A DNA stretch of 64,000 nt from Motacilla alba alba (lineage: Eukaryota > Chordata > Aves > Passeriformes > Motacillidae), in assembly GCF_015832195.1 (NCBI RefSeq), contig NC_052021.1:3162001-3226000 (forward strand), given 5' to 3'. Of this stretch, positions 1 through 13,018 are shown one piece after another. Both the position numbers and the translations under genes were made by a program. Within the stretch, counting starts at the first letter, position 1. The number at the start of each line of letters is the position of its first letter. The notes beneath the pieces are model-generated. The model was not told the DNA's origin and ran no database searches. It was given only the letters and a program-made list of their open reading frames with translations.

Positions 1-1485
1 ACGGTGAGATCATTTTTGTCTTTAAATCAGAGGAAAAGCAAACACACTCCTGCCCTCGCTTCTCCTCAAGGCTCTGCTATTCGATTTCCCTAAAGACAGC
101 AGTTCCCAGGCTGGGGGAACACATTTCCATCTCTGCCAGGGGACACCAACAGCATCAAAGGAGGGGGAAAAGAGCACGGATCCGACTCCAAAGGTTGTGG
201 CAGGCAGCAAACCTCCCCGAGTGACACTGTACATTAAAAATCTCCCTGAGCAACAGCAGATTACGAACATGGGAACAGATACATACACGGGAATCCCCCC
301 AGCTTGGCTCACAAGTTGTTCTCAGTGCTCTGGCACGTTCAGCAGCGAGCTTTGGAGCACGCAGGGAGCACGGAGAGACTCGCTGTGTGCTGTGTGCTCC
401 CAGCTTCCCTCCCACCCCGACAGCAGCGAGCGCTCCTTGGGTTTACAGAGGCGGCAGGCTTGGAAGAGCAGGCAGAAAGAAACCGATCTGCAAGCCTGGA
501 GCGAGCAGCAACCAAAAGGTTTTATTGAAGCTCTCAGTTCACTCCTGCCTGGCTGCCTACAAATGAAAACACAGCCCCACTCTTTTGTGGTACAAATGGA
601 GCAGGAGAAGCAGGAGATTCCCTCGCCTCAGGACACAGCATTCTGCTTTTCAGCTGGGTGAGAAAGGGAAATACAAGCTCCAGCCTCTTGTGACATCTAA
701 TGAAATGCTGTCTTCCTCATTTATTTTTTTTTCAGGATTGCCTCTGAGGCAGAAATTCATTTAGAGAATCACCTGCTTTTTCAGCTTCTAATTTTGATAT
801 TCATTTAGAAAAATCAGTGTCAGTGCTGAACAACCTGAACTCCCCCCATCCCAGCCCCAGCAGCACGACACTTTATTGACCCCACAGAGCTCACTCCTCT
901 CCCCCAGAGGCGCTCCCAACAGTCTGCCTGGCACAAACCACCGCATTTCCTATCCGGCCTCAGGGAGAGGAGAAAGCCCACATTCATCATGTGCAGCCCA
1001 CACCACTCCTGCTGTCATTGCCTCTGCTAACAATCACATGCCCCACAGTTTTGAACTTGGTTTTATCCGCAAGTTACAGATTTTCAGGAAGGACAAACAG
1101 GTGGGATGGAGACAAAGAGACCCCAGGACACCTTCCCTACCTGAGCAGGAGCCCTCATGAAGCAGGTAATGAACTTCAAGGCTCTGCTGCTCCTTCTCAT
1201 CCCAGTGGGATGAGGTCAGTGCTGTCCAGCAGCAGTGGAAAAAAAAGTATTTTCATTTGCAGAGCACAGCTGAACTGATAAAGCCACCAAAGAAAGATTT
1301 CAATCACAACAAAGGGCTAAAAAAGCACCCCAACCAGCCTATGTATTAGAGATCTCACATGTTTCTGCTCAACTCCAAGCTTTGAGACATTTCTCTTTGT
1401 TCCCACCTCTTATTGCTATATTTCCATCACACGACTTCAACTTCCCTGACTGTTGTACGAGAAACCTGAAGTTCTTTATTACAGA

Positions 1486-1616
1486 AATAATATCTTTATT
1501 GTATTATTAATATTAAATATATCTTTATACTATCTTATATATTATATCTTTATTATAGTTATTATTATTTATATCTTATATATTATATCTTTATTATATT
1601 TATTATTATTTATAAA
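1486..1616. repeat. AT-rich tract with a 41-bp tandem duplication
   Basis: Bases 1531-1571 and 1572-1612 are two copies of a 41-bp unit starting TATCTTATATATTATATC that differ at one position; the preceding sequence is a more decayed relative. Confidence 0.9.
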
Positions 1617-2927
1617 GCAGCCTCAGAATTTCTCTCACTCCCTGAATTAACCTCAGTTCCTCAAAGGTGCATGAAAGCAGAACTTCTAATATTAAAACTT
1701 TTTTTTTTCTCATAATAAAATGATAAAATGTGAAGGTAGACATCTTTTCCACAGCAACATGACAATGAAGGCTGTGATGAGAAAGTCCCAAGGAATTTCA
1801 CCAGTGCCTTTCCATGGTGTTTGAGACTCTGGACATCCCTAAATAGGGACAGTCCTGCTGTCATGACAGCCAGGGCTCATCTCCAGCAAAACCAGCTGAG
1901 CCTTCAGGTATTGAATTAATTAAAGTTTCCTGAGTCATTTCACAAATCAGAGGTCATTTCACCTTCTCCAGAAAAGCATCAAAAATGCAACACACAAACA
2001 CTTTCACGGGAAGGGGCAGAGGGAATGCAGGTATTTATTTGCATTATACTCAGAGCCACCTCCAGGGCTTCCTTCACCTGAGTGTAGTTTTGAGTGCCAC
2101 CCGCTTGTTCTGAGCAGTGAAGAGCAGGAGGAGTGACATCACCTTCCTGTGCAAGTGCAGCTCTTTCAGTCACAACAAGCTTTTTTTCATGCCAATAAAA
2201 CTCAGAAGTCTGTTCCAAAAAAAAAAAACAAGTCCAGGATTTTTCTGTCTTTAAAACAATTCCCAGAGAGGTATTTGGTCAAAGGTGGAGAAAGCAGGGC
2301 AGCAGGAACAAGATGACCACAGCACATCTCTGAGGACTGCAGACCTTCTCACATCTCCTCAGGCAGTGACTAACTGCTGCCTGAGGAGCTGCCACTATTC
2401 TTTCAATCAAACCCCAACCTGCTACAGCTCTGATGTGAAATTTTCTTGGCTAGGCAGTGCATTAAAAAAAACTCAAGGAACAAGCTGCTTTTTTAAATAG
2501 TTCTTTCCAGCATCTTTTTGCTATGGTTTTAAATGGAGTAGCAAAGAAACCAAAATATTTCAATCAATAGCTGTGAAAAAGAACAGAGCATTCTGTAACA
2601 CGGCTACAGGGGAAGAACAAAAAAGCAAGGGTTTCTTTGGAAATATTTACAAGAGGTTTCTATTTCCAAATCTCCACACGGCAGAGCATTCCAGGCCGTG
2701 AGACATCCTTGTTAATGAAGCTGTGAGCTCAGTTAACTCAGACAACATCCCCATACGGCTTGATTGAACATTTTTTATATCCATCATTCGGGAGCCTATC
2801 TATATCCAAGTGTCTTCTGCAGGAAGCTCTTCAATTTGACTTCCCAACATGTGTGAAAGTCAATCCAGAGGCACTTCACACAAATTAATGCCAGCTGCTG
2901 TCAGCAGCTAAAAGATCTCAGCCCGAG

Positions 2928-3190
2928 AGAGCAGAGGTTATTCAACCTGGAGAACACCAGCAGAGCTCAGAGCCCCTGCAGGGCCTAGAGGGGCTCCAGG
3001 AGAGCTGGAGAGGAAATGGGGACAAGGGGTGGAGGGACAGGACACAGGGAATGGCTTCCACTGCCAGAGGGCAGGGATGGATGGATATTGGGAAGAAATT
3101 CTGTATTGTGAGGCTGGGCACAGAGAAGCTGGGACTGTCCCTGGATCCCTGGAAGTGCCCAAGGCTGGGGTGGAAGGAGCTGAGCTTTAA
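2928..3190 (+). mobile_element. CR1 LINE 3' fragment
   Basis: Contains the hallmark CR1 3' region: a GAGGTTATTCAACCTGGAG-like start, GGCTCCAGGAGAGCTGGAG, ATGGCTTCCACTGCCAGAGG, GATATTGGGAAGAA and CTGGATCCCTGGAAGTGCCC in the right order. It lacks a clear terminal tail, so it is diverged or 3'-truncated. Confidence 0.85.
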
Positions 3191-6100
3191 GATTTGCTCT
3201 TGTCCATACCACATCACCTTTATCCTTGCCTCACTGCTGCACTGGCATCCTCTTGGAGCTATTCCCAGGACCTCTTACTGTTGGGATCACCCCCATGTAC
3301 CTTGAGACAGGCACACACAACACAGAGCAATGGGGTTTGAGATATTTATAAACCACGTTATGTAGAAAGGGAAACACAGGAACACGCACTGGATTATCCT
3401 GGGGTGGGTTTGTAGACAATTTTAGCAGCATATTTGACTAACACTGTGCATTCACATATCTCAAGGGATAACTTTCAGAAAATCAAGTGCTCTCCTCATA
3501 CATTTATGTAGGGCAGCTTCACAACATATGTTATCATAGCATTATTTGGCTACAACACAGCCAAAAGCTCCAGTTCTCCTACACAGATCCTGATTTTATG
3601 GCATAATTTTCCAGCTGGTACAGGAATGTTAGCTTGCAGCAGAAAAGGTAAAGCAGCATTTCTCACTTCTATTAGCACAAATACTCAACAGGGACAGCAT
3701 AAAAGGGATTCTTGTGTCATTTACCAGATCCTCATTACCCCAATTCCCACCAATTGTTATACCTGAGACAGCAGCAGCCCAGTGCAGTCCCAGCAGCCCA
3801 TTTCTTTCCTCCTTTGTAAGGCTTTTAATGAGGCTGCCTGACCAAGATGAAAACTTCTCAGTGTTAAGTGACCTCTGGAAACCCTGGGGCAATGGTCCTG
3901 ACTTTGGTGGAGATGCCCTTCAACACCTTCCCAATAATTTTCTTATGAAAATACACAGAAAACAAGAACACCCACGCATTGCATGACTGTGCCCTGAAGC
4001 CAAAGGGTTTTAGATTGCTCAGCTTATTTGAATATTATTCTGGGGGGGAGGTAGTGTCTAATTATGCAGCTAAACCTGCCAGCAAGGATCTGGCTGCCAT
4101 TTCATTTCTACCAGTTATGCAGAAAAGGTCTCTGAAAGGACACTGGGAATTAGTTTGTGGCAATAGGTTATGACAAACTTGCTGATGAATTTGAAGAGGG
4201 CCTTGACTGCATTTTCAGCAGCTCCAGGCACTCCCTGCCTTCAGGCTCAACCCAAGTGGCAAGAGCAGGTTAACAACAATCTCTGGTGAACTTGTTTGCC
4301 TGATTTAATAATACCTGTGATATCCAGCAGACACCATCTTTTATGCTTGGGACAGGAAACAGCAGCAGGAAGCACAAAGGTTATTCCCTTGTGCTGTACT
4401 CTCACCTTCTTCCCCTCAGCCATGGAATGTGAACATCCACATTCACACAGCCAGTGTGTCTGATTCACAGCCAGGGGATAGAAAACCCCCTGGACACTGC
4501 AGTCTGCTCCTGCTCCATCACTGGGGGAGCAAAAGCTCTTCCCCTGATCCCTCTGATGGCCTCACACCGGGGCACTGTCAGCAAACCTGCAATTTCAGTT
4601 TTCTTTCCTTCAGAGCTCAGAAAGCCATCCAAGTCCTTGCCATGTGATATTCCTTGGCTCCCTGGGGTTCAGCTCAACACAGAAAGCCAAGATGGAAACT
4701 ATCTAGGACCAATCCCATCAGAGGGCATTCCCAATTTCCAGAGTGACTCACCCATCCCTCCTGAAGCTCAGGAAAGCCAGCCACAGTCCAAGACACGCTC
4801 CTATAAGGTCAAAGATAGCACATGCCAAATTTGGATGCTGGGCAGCTGCCTGGCCAGGCTAATAGCATTTTTTATAACATCATTCTATCTCCTGATCCAG
4901 TCACCTCTTCCCCCGCAAGGGCTCCTGTGGAGCTGTTTGCACCCCCTCCTTCCGAGTCAGAAATTCCTCTAGAGATTGCCTTTTAATGAGAATTTTTTTA
5001 ATTCTATACAATAAGCACCAGTAGCAAATAACACTGAGGAGCAGCAGCATATGGCAAAGCATACAGGTGGCACTCAGCCCATCAGCTTTGTCTCTGATCT
5101 AAGCAGCTTATAAAGAAGCAAGCTCTTCCATCTCCTCTCACCAGAACCAGGATGGATTGTGAGATCCACTGCGTTCCAAGGCAGCATTAGTGCCATCCTC
5201 ACTTGCCAGGGCTTTAAGGAGGAGAGTTGTGCCATGCTTTAACCATCTCCCCTGCAGCCACTGAAGCAGGAACCTCATGTTTTAAGTGAGAGAAATATTC
5301 CTGTCTCTGATTTGATTCCTCTGTATTTGGAAAAATAAACTGCATGCAACAAAACAGAAAAACCAGATCTGGAAACAGCCTTAGCACTGCCTTTTGCACT
5401 TGGAGCTCTGGAAGGTTGCCTTTGCTGTGGAGGTCCTGCTGCTTTAAGGCAGAAATAGAAAAAAAAGGCCTGATTACGCATTTTCTTCAATAAATAATGC
5501 AAAAAGCCCACACACTCCTGTGAAGGGAGATTCAAACCTGGGTCAGTTCAGAAAACACCCCACCTACCACAGACCCACTACAGAAACAGCTCTCCCAACC
5601 CTCAGCCACACCTGCTTTGCACATCAGAGTCCCAGCTAATCCTGATTTTACTCTCATCAACACTTTAATTAATGACATGCAAAAGGAACTCACAAGGCAA
5701 GTCCCTATGGAAAGAGAACAGCCCAAATTTTGGGAAGCAGAGCTCATCAATCCCACTGTTAGCAGGACTGACTGCAGCCTGGGTTTTACTACATCCAGTT
5801 CTGCATGCTGCTCCAGAAAAAATCCTTGCCCACTAATAAATCCACAGGGAATTCTAAATGCTGGCTGCAGGAAGAGAAGGCAGAGGATTTTTTCCAGGGG
5901 CAGGGGGACAAGACACCTCTGAAGCGCTCCTGAGCCAGCGACCCGCGGAGCTGCAGCTGCTGCTGCTTCACACTTGCTGCTCCAGGTCCCAGGGGAGACA
6001 GGGGATTACTGCAGGATGTTTTCATGAGCTGCAATTAGGCAGTGCCAGCATTTCACAGCTCTAACACATGAAATAAATAGCTTGACCTCTGCTCCCTCAC

Positions 6101-7696
6101 ACCACCTCACACCCTGAAGGGCGAGCGCAGCCGTGCTGCCATCGCTTCCCTCCGCGTGGCCAGCATGGAAGGGGGCACCACATCCCCGCTAACAGAGCTG
6201 GAAAGGCTACTTAGAAGAAAAGAAAGACTATAAAACTGCTGGAGCAGTCCACTGAGGCACCTGCTTTTCACTGACCGCTTCTTCTTTATTAACTACACAT
6301 CGAGCACCGAGTATTTCCTGCGCCAGCATCCAGCACTGGAGGGCCAAAGCCGAGCGGGCAGAGTTCCAGCAGCACAACTTCAGGCAGCACAGACTCCTTG
6401 AGAGCTTTCCTCAGGCACACGGAGCCAAGAACGCAACGCACAAAGCCCAGCTTAGGAGCAGTTTATGGCACAGAGCTGCAACGCTGCCCCAACAGCGCTG
6501 GGGGAAATAAAAATGGTTTGAGGAGAGAGCGACAGGACCACAGGGCTTTTGCCAGGTCACTGACAGCACAGCAAAGCCCTGGTCAGAAGGCAGTTTATTC
6601 TGTTTGCTTCACCAGCTGAATCATTCAGTGATGCCTCTAACAGGACTCAAGCTTTTTCAGACGTAATGCTCATTTCTTCCTAATTTCATGGTAGAATCCC
6701 CAAGTCCCCACTTTTTCTTTTAAACAGCTCTTTAGAGCCTCAGCTGTTCTTGCTGGCAGCTTATAGTGGAAAACATTACAGGAAAACAATACATGATCAA
6801 AAATAAAATTTGCTAAACCCCATGATTTCTAGGGCAACAACATGAAAAACAAGTGACCTCCCTTTTTCCTCTCAAATTCCAGCAGTTTTAGAACTCCACT
6901 TCAGGCAGGTTTGGTACCTCAATTGATCTGCATTTTTCAGCACAACTAATTTATTCCAAAACAATTCAGGTACCCAAGATCCTTCTAATTACACTTCCCC
7001 CCCCACACACACAGAGAAAAAATACTTTCTTCTTGGCTCTCAGGAGTGCCAGATCATATCTAGATTGGTCCCCAGGAGGATTCTTCCAGTGAACTCATAT
7101 TTCAAAGCAGCAGAGATGAAATAGCAAGATGCAGCAGAGAAAACCCAACTGAGATCCCAACTGGGCACTACACCACCTCTCTTCCACTCTGTGCTGTGTG
7201 AGGAGCACATCGGGAGCCAAAAGCAACCAAAGCACAGCCTGGAGGCGATGCAAGCAGCTGCTGATGTGCACGGGAAGCCTTGGATGCAGCACCTGAAGCT
7301 GGGAAGTTTTTACACCCTTTTCACTGCAGGTTGTCAAGGGGTTTCATACCTACAGCTCTGCAAGCAGGAGAGGGAGTCACTGATAATCTGCAGAACCCTG
7401 CAGAGGAACTAAAGACATTAAAGTCCCTATTTCCACACAGCTAGTGTCACAACAGAGCATTAACTCACAGCACACTGGCACTTGGTTCCCCAGCATCCCA
7501 CACCTCAGCTCAGGGCTTTGGGGATGCCATTTACCCTTACACTTACCCCATGTCACCAAACCCCCTGGGCAGGTTGCAAATCTGCCCCACTGGTTTATTT
7601 TTATTTCTATACAAAGTAAGTTTGTAGACAATATGTTGGCTCCAAAAGATTTCTTTACAAGAACCTCTTTTGATACCGCTGTCCCAGCAGTGGTGT

Positions 7697-8236
7697 GGGC
7701 ACAGGCCCAGGGCAGTGACTGTCCCCTGGGCTGGCCCTGCTCAGGGACCTCCAGGGCTGTCTCCAGCTCTGGGTCCCCAATCCAGGAAGGACATGGAGGG
7801 GCTGGAGCATGTCCAGGGAAGGGAACGGAGCTGGGGAAGGGGCTGGAGCCCCAGGAGGGGCTGAGGGAGCTGGGAAAGGGGCTCAGCCTGGAGAAAAGGA
7901 GGCTCAGGGGGGACCTTGTGGCTCTGCACAACTCCCTGCCAGGAGGGGACAGCCAGGGGGGCCGGGCTGTGCTGCCAGGGAACAGGGACAGGACAAGGGG
8001 AAAGGGCCTCAAGCTGGGCCAGGGCAGGCTCAGCTTGGCCAGCAGCAGGAATTTCTGCATGGAAAGGGTACTCAGGACTTGGCAGGGGCTGCCCAGGGAG
8101 CTTTGGGGTGCCCATGCCTGGAGGTGTCCCAGGAAGGGCTGGAGGTGGCACTCAGTGCTCTGGGCTAGGGACAAGGTGGGCACAGCTTGGGCTCGATGAT
8201 TACTGGAGGTCTTTCCCAACCCCAATGACCCTATAA
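7697..8236 (+). mobile_element. CR1 LINE 3' fragment, about 540 bp, the longest in the window
   Basis: Ordered CR1 segments are visible: GAAGGGAACGGAGCTGG, AGCCTGGAGAAAAGGAGGCTC, GGGACCTTGTGGCTCTGCACA, GGAATTTCTGCATGGAAAGG and GGAGGTCTTTCCCAACCCCA near the end. Open frames up to 282 codons cross it on both strands, but they reflect GC-rich repeat sequence and do not match host proteins I know. Confidence 0.85.
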
Positions 8237-9689
8237 AAACATTTTAGTTCCTAGAGCATTTCGCAACAATATTTTTCTTCTAAACAGCTGCAGACATTTT
8301 TTCTTAATGGGGTAGAACATTAAATGCTTTTTTAGAACACATCCCACTGAATTCTCTACCGTGCACTCAGCAGCACCACAGTATTTTAATTTTTTGTCCA
8401 CATCTGCTGCCACAGGCACAGAGCAGTGCCCAGGCAATAGTATCTACTACGACTTGCACAGCTCGTGGCACTCCCAGAACCATGATAAGCCTCCAGCACT
8501 CCTGCCAGCACAGTGCATTATTCATCAGATCTTTTTATAGACACACCCCCCACAACCAAAATCCCTCACTCACGACACTTCTCCCTGGATCTTCTGCTGA
8601 ACCATTCCAAGCCAAGTTTTACAAAACTGGGAAGCTTAGCTAAAAAGCAGCACTGTGTAAGAGGGCAAAACCACAAGAAAGCACAGTAAAATCACACAAA
8701 ATCAGTAAAAGCACCAAGAAAGCAGTTTAGGAGACGGAACAAGCACTCTCCAGACAAAGCTCACACAGGTGAGGAATCAGCTCCCCAACACTCTTCTAGA
8801 ACATTCTGCACACATCTAAAGGTGTGGAGGCTCCCTGGCACAACTCCTCTGCAAAGCCTGGAACTTTCCACTGATTCCACCCAGCAATAAACATTGCTTG
8901 GCAATATCAGTATTGCTTCTCATCTCATCCCCACCCCTTCCCTGCAGGAAGACAAGCCTCCAAAGGCTAGCAGGTCTCCCATGTCAGCCAGAAGCAAAGT
9001 GTAGAGACTGAAATATCAGCTATCAGCTCTAAAATATAATCATAATCAGGTCATCATAATCACCTGAACAAAAAACTTCCTAGCAGGTGGCCTGGGCAAA
9101 GCTCAAGGAATGCAAAAAGCCTTTCCCACCCTTTTATTCTGGGCATAGAAGGCCAAAAGATTTCAGCATCCTGTGAGGTCACAAAGCTGAAAAATAAGCC
9201 ATGTTTGGAGAAACTTCTCATGCACACCCAACTGGAAAAAGGTATGAGGTGAACAAAATTCCTTCCTCTCTCTCTAGGAGAGGAGGATAAAGATGCTCAC
9301 CTTGGTCCCACATCAGGAATAAATGTTCCCGGCTTTGTGGGAAAGTCTGTCCAAGCCCTCATCACCTCCCTTAACAACACAGGCTTTTCCCAGCTTACTA
9401 TTTAAGCCTGAACTGGGAACACAACCACACAGGGGGGAGGAATAAGCAACAAAAGCAGCAGAGAGTAATGCTTGAAAAAGCTGCCACCCCTCCTGAGCAT
9501 GCGACACGCCAGCAATTACACGGAGGGGAAGGAAACAGAAGTGTTCTCTGTGGCAAAGATAAACACTCTCTCCCAAAAATGCTCTGTAATCAGGGCAGCA
9601 ATGACACAGGGAAACAGAAGGATGGAAGGAGTGGTTACAGCCTAAACAAAAAGCTGCAGTCTTGTCGAGTTTTATCTTCTTTTCCTCCC

Positions 9690-10150
9690 GGGGTCAGGGT
9701 TGGATTGAAAGCGCTCAAGACAGTATTTTGTGCTCAGACTCAGATGTTTATTATTTCTAATCTCTATCACAATCTTACAAGCCCCGAGTTCCACAGCATT
9801 TCACTAACAAGCTACAAAATGGCCCCATATCTATCTCTACAAGGCCTTTAAGGATAAGCTGTCCAATTAAGAAATGATACAAATTATTTTTACTTTTAAC
9901 CCAGTAACCAACCACCTGTGGCCCACAATGGGGATTTTTTTTTATCCAATTACACAAAACCACCCAAACCCACGAAGAAGGTGAAGAAGGACCAGCCTCT
10001 GCCCTAAAACCTCCATCTTGCTTTGTATATATTACTACATTCTAAACCCTTAAACTCTAAGTTTCCCACCATGTGATATTACACACTTCTATTCAAACTC
10101 CACACCACAATCCCAGTTATGTCATCCCATTTTGGAAGCTTCTCCACAGG
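9690..10150 (-). mobile_element. Solo LTR of an avian endogenous retrovirus, minus orientation
   Basis: The reverse complement of this stretch is collinear over roughly 350-400 bp with 34240-34608. Shared blocks include AGATGGAGGTTTTAGGGCAG-like sequence, GGCTGGTCCTTCTTC, a GGTTTGGGTGGTTTTGTG block, GCCACAGGTGGTTGGTTA, TTAAAAGTAAAAATAATTT, TCTTAATTGGACAG and AATAAACATCTGAGT. The last contains a polyadenylation signal (9747-9752 on the minus strand). Two such copies, absence of coding sequence and the signal placement fit solo LTRs. The right boundary is unsure. Confidence 0.65.
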
Positions 10151-12903
10151 TCAATGCAGTGTTCTTTTGGGGGTCAGTGCCTGGCAGCACAGAGAGTCTG
10201 AAATTCTCAGCAGCCAGGGTTCCAACACGGGCACAACAGGTTCAACACCCAAAGTCAAAGGATCTCTGGATTAGGGCATTTGCCAAACAGCCACAAAAAT
10301 AAAAAACTGAAGAGATTATAGACTTGCATCTGAGAAGAAGGGCAGAGGGTGAGGGCTGCTCCCAAATCACCCAGGTTTCTTCTACACTGATGACCCAAAG
10401 CTACATTCACGCCATGATGCGGAGCTCAAACTGCTTCACCACAGGCCTTCACAAGGCCCTTCAAAGTCCAGAGCTGCCATGCAAAGACACAAAAAAAAGG
10501 ATGCAATCACACAAAGAAACAAAAAAAAGATGCAATCACAGAGTTATTTCTACATGTTCCCAGAAATACCCCAACATGGTGCATCACACAGAGCCTTGCA
10601 GGGCAGCCAGTGGAAGGTGTAATTGCAGGGGAATTCAAAGTCTCAAACTTGAGTCCTCCTTTAAAGATCAGAGATTCTTACTGTTGATACCAGAACAACA
10701 TTAAGGTGCCATCAACATTAAGGTGCCAGCTCTCATCTTAAGCAACACTCAGGATCCTTCTCCACTTCAAATTAGGGTGGTGCTGCATGACTGACTCTGA
10801 CTTTCGAGATACTGGAATTCATGACAACTTGTACAGAGTCCTACCAGAAATACTGACCATGTTTTTCTCCTTAAAACCTTTTCCTCAGCAGAAACATTTA
10901 TTTAAATTCAGGACTGGCAGGAAACCAGAAGCTTCTCTGCTCTTCAGTACTGACAGGAGCTGGGTTGGTCTAAACAAGGGCTTATTCCCTGAACTCTCTC
11001 CAAAAACCTGTTTGCAGGGATGTTTCTGTCCCATTCGGGAGGTGGAAGGGTGTCAAAAGGAGGATTTTTCAGTAGGAGCAGACTAGGTTACAATGTCAAC
11101 AGAAATGAGAAGGCAGCATATCAAATTGGGATGAGACAAAGGAGAGGGGGAAAAGGAATCACTGCTGTAACATTCAACACAAAGGCCACAGGAGCACAGG
11201 TCCTGCAGTTGGAGTGGGAAAATCATCACTGAGGGAAGCACAGAGACTGAAGAGACCAAGATTTACTCCAAGGCAGCAGCTATTTGGCACATCAAAGCAG
11301 CTATAGAAAACTATCAAAGTTAAGGCCCACTAGGCTCAGCTCAAACAGTCAGGAGGTTTCCGTTCCTGCTGTTTTGGTGAAATAAACAGATTTAAATGTT
11401 GGGAAGTTACTGAAATGTGCATATTGGAAACAGCTATCTGTAGGTTTTGCTTTGGGTAGTTACCAACACAAATGTTTTTCACTTGCCAAAGTATTCCCAT
11501 GCAAATATCACTGCAGGATTTTTCAAATCACTCTGGCTCTGAGCTGAACCTGACTCGGGCTCCCATCCTCCTACCTGAGCACAGGCATACAAAACTGACT
11601 TGTACAGTAATTTCCATGGAATAAACCACTTCAGAGGACTTCAACACCTGCCCACCAGAACCCCCTTGTAAAGAAAGAAGTGGAAATCACGATCAGTGTG
11701 TCTTCAACCCAAGAAACACAGAAAGCAAGAGCCAAAAGCTAGGAGAGCAGCAGGGTGGTGCCGTGGCTCAATATGATCTCTTTATTGCCCCGGAGGGACC
11801 TTGGCTCCAGCTGCCCCGGTGGCTCCACCAGCAGCCAGCAGGAACAGTTTGCTGCCTCACTGTCTAAACAATGGCAGAAGCCACCGGATGCAGTGAGACT
11901 TTGCTCCCAATAAAATCTCTGAAGGGACACACTGTGCTGCAAAAGTCACTGAAGACAAGACACTCACCTTCCCTGGTCAAAACACCCCATTAGCTGCCCA
12001 CCTCCCTCCTTGTAAGGGTCAGTCCACCAGTTAGCAGCACTTCTGGAAGCCTACCTAAAGCACTTCTGTCATGTCAGATATAGGAACAGCCTGACAAGAG
12101 CTTCCCCACACAAAGGAAAAAATTACAGGTGGATTTCTTTTTGGTTCAAAGCTCAGCCAGCAATTAAGATGCTAAGAGACAATGGCAGTGTCTCTCTAAA
12201 AAGCCCCCAGTGTCCAGGATTGCAGAGTAAGTCAGCATTTAACTCCACAGCAAGTATTTTCTGGCTTTTAAAAGCTCCAGCAGTCGGATTAGGAAGTCGG
12301 GGGAAAAAAAATAGCCAGGGGTTTTCTACATTGGGACAGAAGCAAGAAAGCAAAGCCAAATCAGGGCCACTTTGGTTCAGAGCACCTTAACTGAAGAATT
12401 ACATCAGGCTTAGCATCATTGAGAATTCCAGAGGCTTAAATTCTGACTGACACCACAATTGATGCCTCACTCAAAATTAATTCATCATTAAAGATGACCC
12501 GCTGCCATGAGACATCAAAAAGTCATTACAAGCCATAGGAGCTGGATGCTGCAGGGCTGAATTCAATCCCATCTTTAAGAGGTTTTTCCTTCAGGAAGGA
12601 GAAGCTCAAGTTGCAAGATTAGTCATGCTTACAAAAGCACAGGGACAGCCCCACACACCCTGCTGAAAGGGAAAGCCCAGGCTACAGGGGAGAGTGCTCC
12701 AGGCTCTCCCAGACAGGAAAAAGCCTTGCCCTCAGCAAAAAGGAGAAAACAGGATTAAAAAAAAAACCCTGGATATATTTGAACCATTAATAATGTTTTT
12801 TCCTCTATCAAATACACCATTCAATCAACAGGTTTTTCATGCCTCATTTTTTCTCTTTCTGTAGACATTCGTGTTTCACAAGCACCCCAAATCCCAGACA
12901 AAT

Positions 12904-13018
12904 TACCATTTAGAATACTGTGTGTAGATATATATAAATATAAATTTTAAATTACAATTCAAAACACTGTGTGTGTACATACATATATATATATATGTCT
13001 ATGTATATGTATATGAAA
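12904..13018. repeat. (TA)/(TG) microsatellite region
   Basis: Two related halves, each with CACTGTGTGTG-like sequence followed by TATATA runs, ending in ATGTATATGTATATG. Confidence 0.85.

Noticed and set aside
4454..4972. 172-codon plus-strand frame
   Set aside because: Low-complexity composition, no motif, no splice context and no recognised homologue.
6255..6405. Protein-like plus-strand frame (FTDRFFFINYTSSTEYF)
   Set aside because: Short, with no start codon or splice borders, and I could not assign it to any family; the reverse strand has an AATAAA, so it may be a repeat remnant, but support is too weak to annotate.
7377..8225. Open frames of 282 (minus) and 251 (plus) codons
   Set aside because: They lie in and beside a GC-rich CR1 fragment, on both strands at once, and match no protein family I know; stop-poor composition explains them.
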